A stretch of 64,000 bases of DNA, from the NCBI GenBank assembly GCA_009691765.1, contig SIAO01000009.1:1-64000 (forward strand). The letters are read 5' to 3'. This DNA is from Planctomycetota bacterium. GTDB lineage: Bacteria > Planctomycetota > GCA-002687715. Below, one piece after another: positions 61,344 to 64,000 of the stretch. The notes beneath the pieces are model-generated. The model worked only from the letters and a program-made list of their open reading frames with translations, was not told the DNA's origin and ran no database searches. Position 1 is the stretch's first letter. Each line of letters starts with the position of its first letter. Made by a program: the position numbers and the translations under genes.

Positions 61344-62555
61344 TCAGTTTCCGCCGGTGGAAGAAACCACCTTGGCAGGTGTTGTTGATCCTACTGTCGA
61401 CGCTTTTGTCTTTGGACTTACGGTCATGCGACCGAACATTGCGCGCTGGTGCTCGATGGTGACATCGACTTCCTTATCCGTGGGTACTCTCCCGGAGTAC
61501 TCGTTGAAGCCGCCGCCTCAACAGCCGGGGAAGCGGCTGGTGCTCAGCAGGATTCGTTTCTTCCTGTCCAGCACCACAATCTGCGGGCTCGTCGCGTCCG
61601 GGAGGAAGTTGCGATATTCCTCGCCGCTGCGCCCGTAGTACTTGAGGTTGTAAGGCACGGTCAGCTTGTCGCCCGTGATGGTGTACTGGAAGTCGATGTT
61701 GATCGGACCGCCCCACGCCATCTCCGTGCATTCGTCTTTGCCGACTGCGATCACAGCCATGTTGCCTTGTGCGAGGCGCACTGATTCGGTGCCGTTGGTG
61801 ACGAGGCCGCTGGTGATCACCCAGTTGCCAGCCGGAACCTTCAGGCTCTTCTTCGCTGCTGCAGCGTTGAAGGACATGTCGCCACGCTCGTTCGAAACCA
61901 CAACGGCTTTGATGTCGCCCTTGCCTTCAAAACCATTCCGCACATCCAGCAAGCCTGTCTCGCCAGTCCATGCGGAAAGCGTCGCAGATGTGCCGTCGGC
62001 AGTGATCTCGAAGTTGAAGAGCTCACCATCGAGGTTGACTACGCGCGACAAGAACGCAGCGGCATCACCGTTACCGACCAGCATGGCATCCACGCCGTAG
62101 TCGTTGTAGTTGCCGTTGTTGTTCTGGTCGATGACCGAGATGGTCTCGCCGTGAGCCTTGCCCACCATGGCGCCACCCGCTGCGTAGCTCCACGCTTCAC
62201 CAGTCTTGGTGAGACGCAGGCCATAGTGCAACGGCTTGCCATCGGTGCTCTTGGACTTCAACGCCAACTCGGCGCTGATGCCTTTGGCCTTGTCGTCCAC
62301 CTTGCCGTCACCATTGGTGTCAACCGCCAGCGCGGAACCCTGCACTTCTGCGGCGAAGATGTTTCCGCCCGCGTGCACGATGTTGATCCCATTGCTGACT
62401 GGAGTCCAAACCTCTTTCGGGAGCACATAGCTCCACTTGACGGGGATCTTGTGGCTGAACGCGATGGTCTCGCTCTGCGGTGCTTGCTGCGCCGTAGCGA
62501 AACCTGCGCAGAGAGTGGCGAGCACTCCCGCCAGAATCAATCTCGTTGGTTTCAT
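61344..62555 (-). CDS. Secreted protein with an in-frame TGA, candidate selenoprotein
   Basis: The track stops this gene at TGA 61520-61518, giving 345 residues from Met 62555 (AAGGA upstream, signal MKPTRLILAGVLATLCAGFA). The same frame stays open for 57 further codons with G/C-ending codons for the first 30, reading GGGFNEYSGRVPTDKEVDVT, then IEHQRAMFGRMTV, to TGA at 61346-61344. Directly after the first TGA a SECIS-like fold is possible: GGCTTC pairs with GAAGTC outside, GTACTC-cggga-GAGTAC inside, loop about 23 bases from TGA. With readthrough, the site is Cys-Sec in PGCUGGG and the protein is 403 residues. The mature protein has calcium-loop-like DTNGDGKVDD and DQNNNGNYND segments. A nonsense mutation of a Trp codon is the main alternative. 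Confidence 0.55.
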
Positions 62556-62644
62556 GCGTCGTTCCTTCATGGGCCTTGCGCATCGGCGTGGTGTCGCTGC
62601 CGCAGAGCCGCTGTAATCTTACACCAGCGAGGCACCCGCTGGAA

Positions 62645-64000
62645 TCACCCCTTTTTCCAGGCCTGCGGCGCTGGCGCCACCGCTCGTGAAAACCACAACG
62701 GCCGTCGCAACCCTCCGGGCCCCGCGCCTTTGCGCGTGCCCGCCATCCACTCGCGATAGATATCCATGGATTTCTCCAAATCCGCATGGATGTCGCCGTA
62801 GCGGTCGCCAGGGCGCCCTTTCTCGACGCTCACCTTCTGGTGCCAGCAGTGCATGCCGCTGATGGGATCGGGTTGCACCGGGAATGTGAGGTTTTGATGA
62901 ACACCGCCATCGCTCCACCACACGCGTTTGGAATCTGGGTCTGTTGAAGCGAACGCCTTGATGCCTTCGATGCGCTTTATTGCCAGAGACTTCGCGTCTG
63001 CTTGCAATGCGACCAGTGCAGAAGCCCAGCGGTCGGTGCCCGGCATATCTTTCAGACGCCACCGCCCAAGGTGATGCGAGCAGGCAACGACACCAGGGCG
63101 AATGCCTTCAGTCACCCACACTTTGTTCACGAAATGCCCAATGCGCGTATTGATGCGAATGAGATCGCCTGTCACCACGCCGAGAGCAAACGCATCTTCC
63201 GGATGCACCCACACCGGATTGCTATTCGACAGTTCGTACAACCACTTGGCATTGCCACTGCGCGTGTGAATGAGTGTGGGCAATCGATAGTTCGGCAACA
63301 AAACAAACTCGCCGGCATCCTTGTTCATGTGCTTCGGATGCACATGACTCTCGATGTAATTCGGCAGAGCGTTAGCTTCGCCATAACCCCACTCTTCCAC
63401 CGTTGGCGACCAATACTCGAGGCGCTTCGATGGCGTGCGGAACCCAGCGCAAGGTTTGCCATTCACATCCACGGCAACGATTTGATCGCCGCGCATCCAT
63501 TGGCCACGCTCGGCATCGAGAGTGGCGCCACTGATGTCCACGCTTTCGCGGAACACCTCGCCGACCTCTTCTTGCACGAGGAACGCACCGTAGCGCCGCA
63601 TGTATTCCAGCGGCGTCAGATTCTGCTTCGCTGCTGCTGCTGGCAACCCCGGCACGCTGTTCTCGAAGATCCAGCGGTAGTACTCCTCCACTTTGATGCA
63701 CTGCCCAGCGCGGTACGGCGATTCAAACATCGGACGAATGCCAAGCGAGCCATCATTATCAATGGCCCACGAGAGGCGAATCCAAAACTCGTCCTCTTCC
63801 CAAACCTCTCCAGGATTCGCTTGATAGGTCCACTCGATCTTCTCGCCGTTGCGCTCGCGGTGTACGCGCAACACCGGCTGCCGAAACGCAATCCAACGCG
63901 CGGCATGAGTTTCTTGACTCTGAATGTCGTGGCGCTCGGCGCCCACGCCCATCGGCAACACATAATCCGCGAATATCGCCGTCTCGCTCCACACTGGCGT
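62645..64000 (-). CDS. Molybdopterin oxidoreductase (CISM superfamily), C-terminal part, cut by window edge
   Basis: The frame is open to base 64000 (TPVWSETAIFADYVLPMG), so the N-terminus with any Fe-S and signal motifs is outside. The visible 451 residues include ADYVLPMGVGAERHD, typical of the third domain of molybdopterin bis-MGD enzymes. The C-terminal dinucleotide-binding domain follows: LLPNYRLPTLIHTRSGNAKW, NPVWVHPEDAFALGVVTGDL, then WWSDGGVHQNLTFPVQPDPI and SGMHCWHQKV. It is not the same family as the NapA remnant at 59.3 kb. Substrate is undetermined; formate, nitrate or sulfur compounds are possible. Confidence 0.85.
   Translation of the reverse strand, partial: TPVWSETAIFADYVLPMGVGAERHDIQSQETHAARWIAFRQPVLRVHRERNGEKIEWTYQANPGEVWEEDEFWIRLSWAIDNDGSLGIRPMFESPYRAGQCIKVEEYYRWIFENSVPGLPAAAAKQNLTPLEYMRRYGAFLVQEEVGEVFRESVDISGATLDAERGQWMRGDQIVAVDVNGKPCAGFRTPSKRLEYWSPTVEEWGYGEANALPNYIESHVHPKHMNKDAGEFVLLPNYRLPTLIHTRSGNAKWLYELSNSNPVWVHPEDAFALGVVTGDLIRINTRIGHFVNKVWVTEGIRPGVVACSHHLGRWRLKDMPGTDRWASALVALQADAKSLAIKRIEGIKAFASTDPDSKRVWWSDGGVHQNLTFPVQPDPISGMHCWHQKVSVEKGRPGDRYGDIHADLEKSMDIYREWMAGTRKGAGPGGLRRPLWFSRAVAPAPQAWKKG

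Noticed and set aside
1-64000. CRISPR array, rRNA operon, complete insertion sequence or prophage
   Set aside because: No regularly spaced repeats, rRNA signatures, transposase with inverted ends or phage structural genes were seen in the reading of either strand.

Overview
The window looks like a high-GC chromosomal segment of a planctomycete-type bacterium. Supporting families are the DUF1501/DUF1800 pair, a DUF1570-like secreted metallopeptidase, FHA-Ser/Thr kinase signalling, a GldA/GldF-GldG/DUF4340 transporter cluster, and many secreted proteins with lineage-specific C-terminal modules. The lineage is an inference from gene content; no rRNA is present. Genes are densely packed, often with ATGA start/stop overlaps, and most of the window is ordinary housekeeping and envelope chromosome.

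Layout: 1-1.4 kb holds a secreted glycosylasparaginase (cut by the edge) and a secreted metallopeptidase. 1.4-3.36 kb is a block of integron-like debris: a HepT/DUF86 fragment, two attC-like sites, a small membrane-protein cassette, a broken alpha/beta hydrolase and a C-terminal scrap of an IntI-type tyrosine recombinase. 3.4-12 kb holds a transglutaminase-like secreted protein, arginase, a Cys-rich secreted protein and the ABC/GldG/DUF4340 operon. At 12-12.9 kb there is a decayed alginate-export porin. 13.2-18.6 kb carries topoisomerase III and homodimeric pyruvate dehydrogenase E1. 18.6-22 kb is a three-gene membrane operon with GT-C-like proteins, followed by a secreted subtilase. 24.3-30.5 kb is a complete SUF operon (Rrf2 regulator, sufB, C, D, S, U and a SufT-like gene) with a palindromic operator candidate at its promoter.

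30.5-45 kb holds DUF1501/DUF1800, squalene/phytoene synthase, glucan phosphorylase, an S9 peptidase, an RCC1-repeat protein, a carboxypeptidase-regulatory-domain protein, acetyl-CoA synthetase and a class II aldolase. 45-52 kb holds a catalytically degenerate tyrosine recombinase, a glycine-zipper TPR lipoprotein, a Nudix hydrolase, a B12-binding radical SAM protein, a TPR protein and a flippase. 52-58 kb has two paralogous secreted proteins, an FHA-kinase and gamma-glutamyltransferase. 58-64 kb has panD, a fused and decayed nap remnant, a radical SAM protein, tRNA-Asp, a strongly structured candidate ncRNA, a secreted protein with an in-frame TGA that may be selenocysteine, and the C-terminal part of a molybdopterin oxidoreductase.

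The observations most worth following are the candidate selenoprotein at 61344-62555 (in-frame TGA, coding-like continuation, SECIS-like hairpin), the structured RNA between two minus-strand terminators at 60886-61066, and the integron relic at 1.4-3.36 kb. All calls come from reading the sequence; no database search was run.
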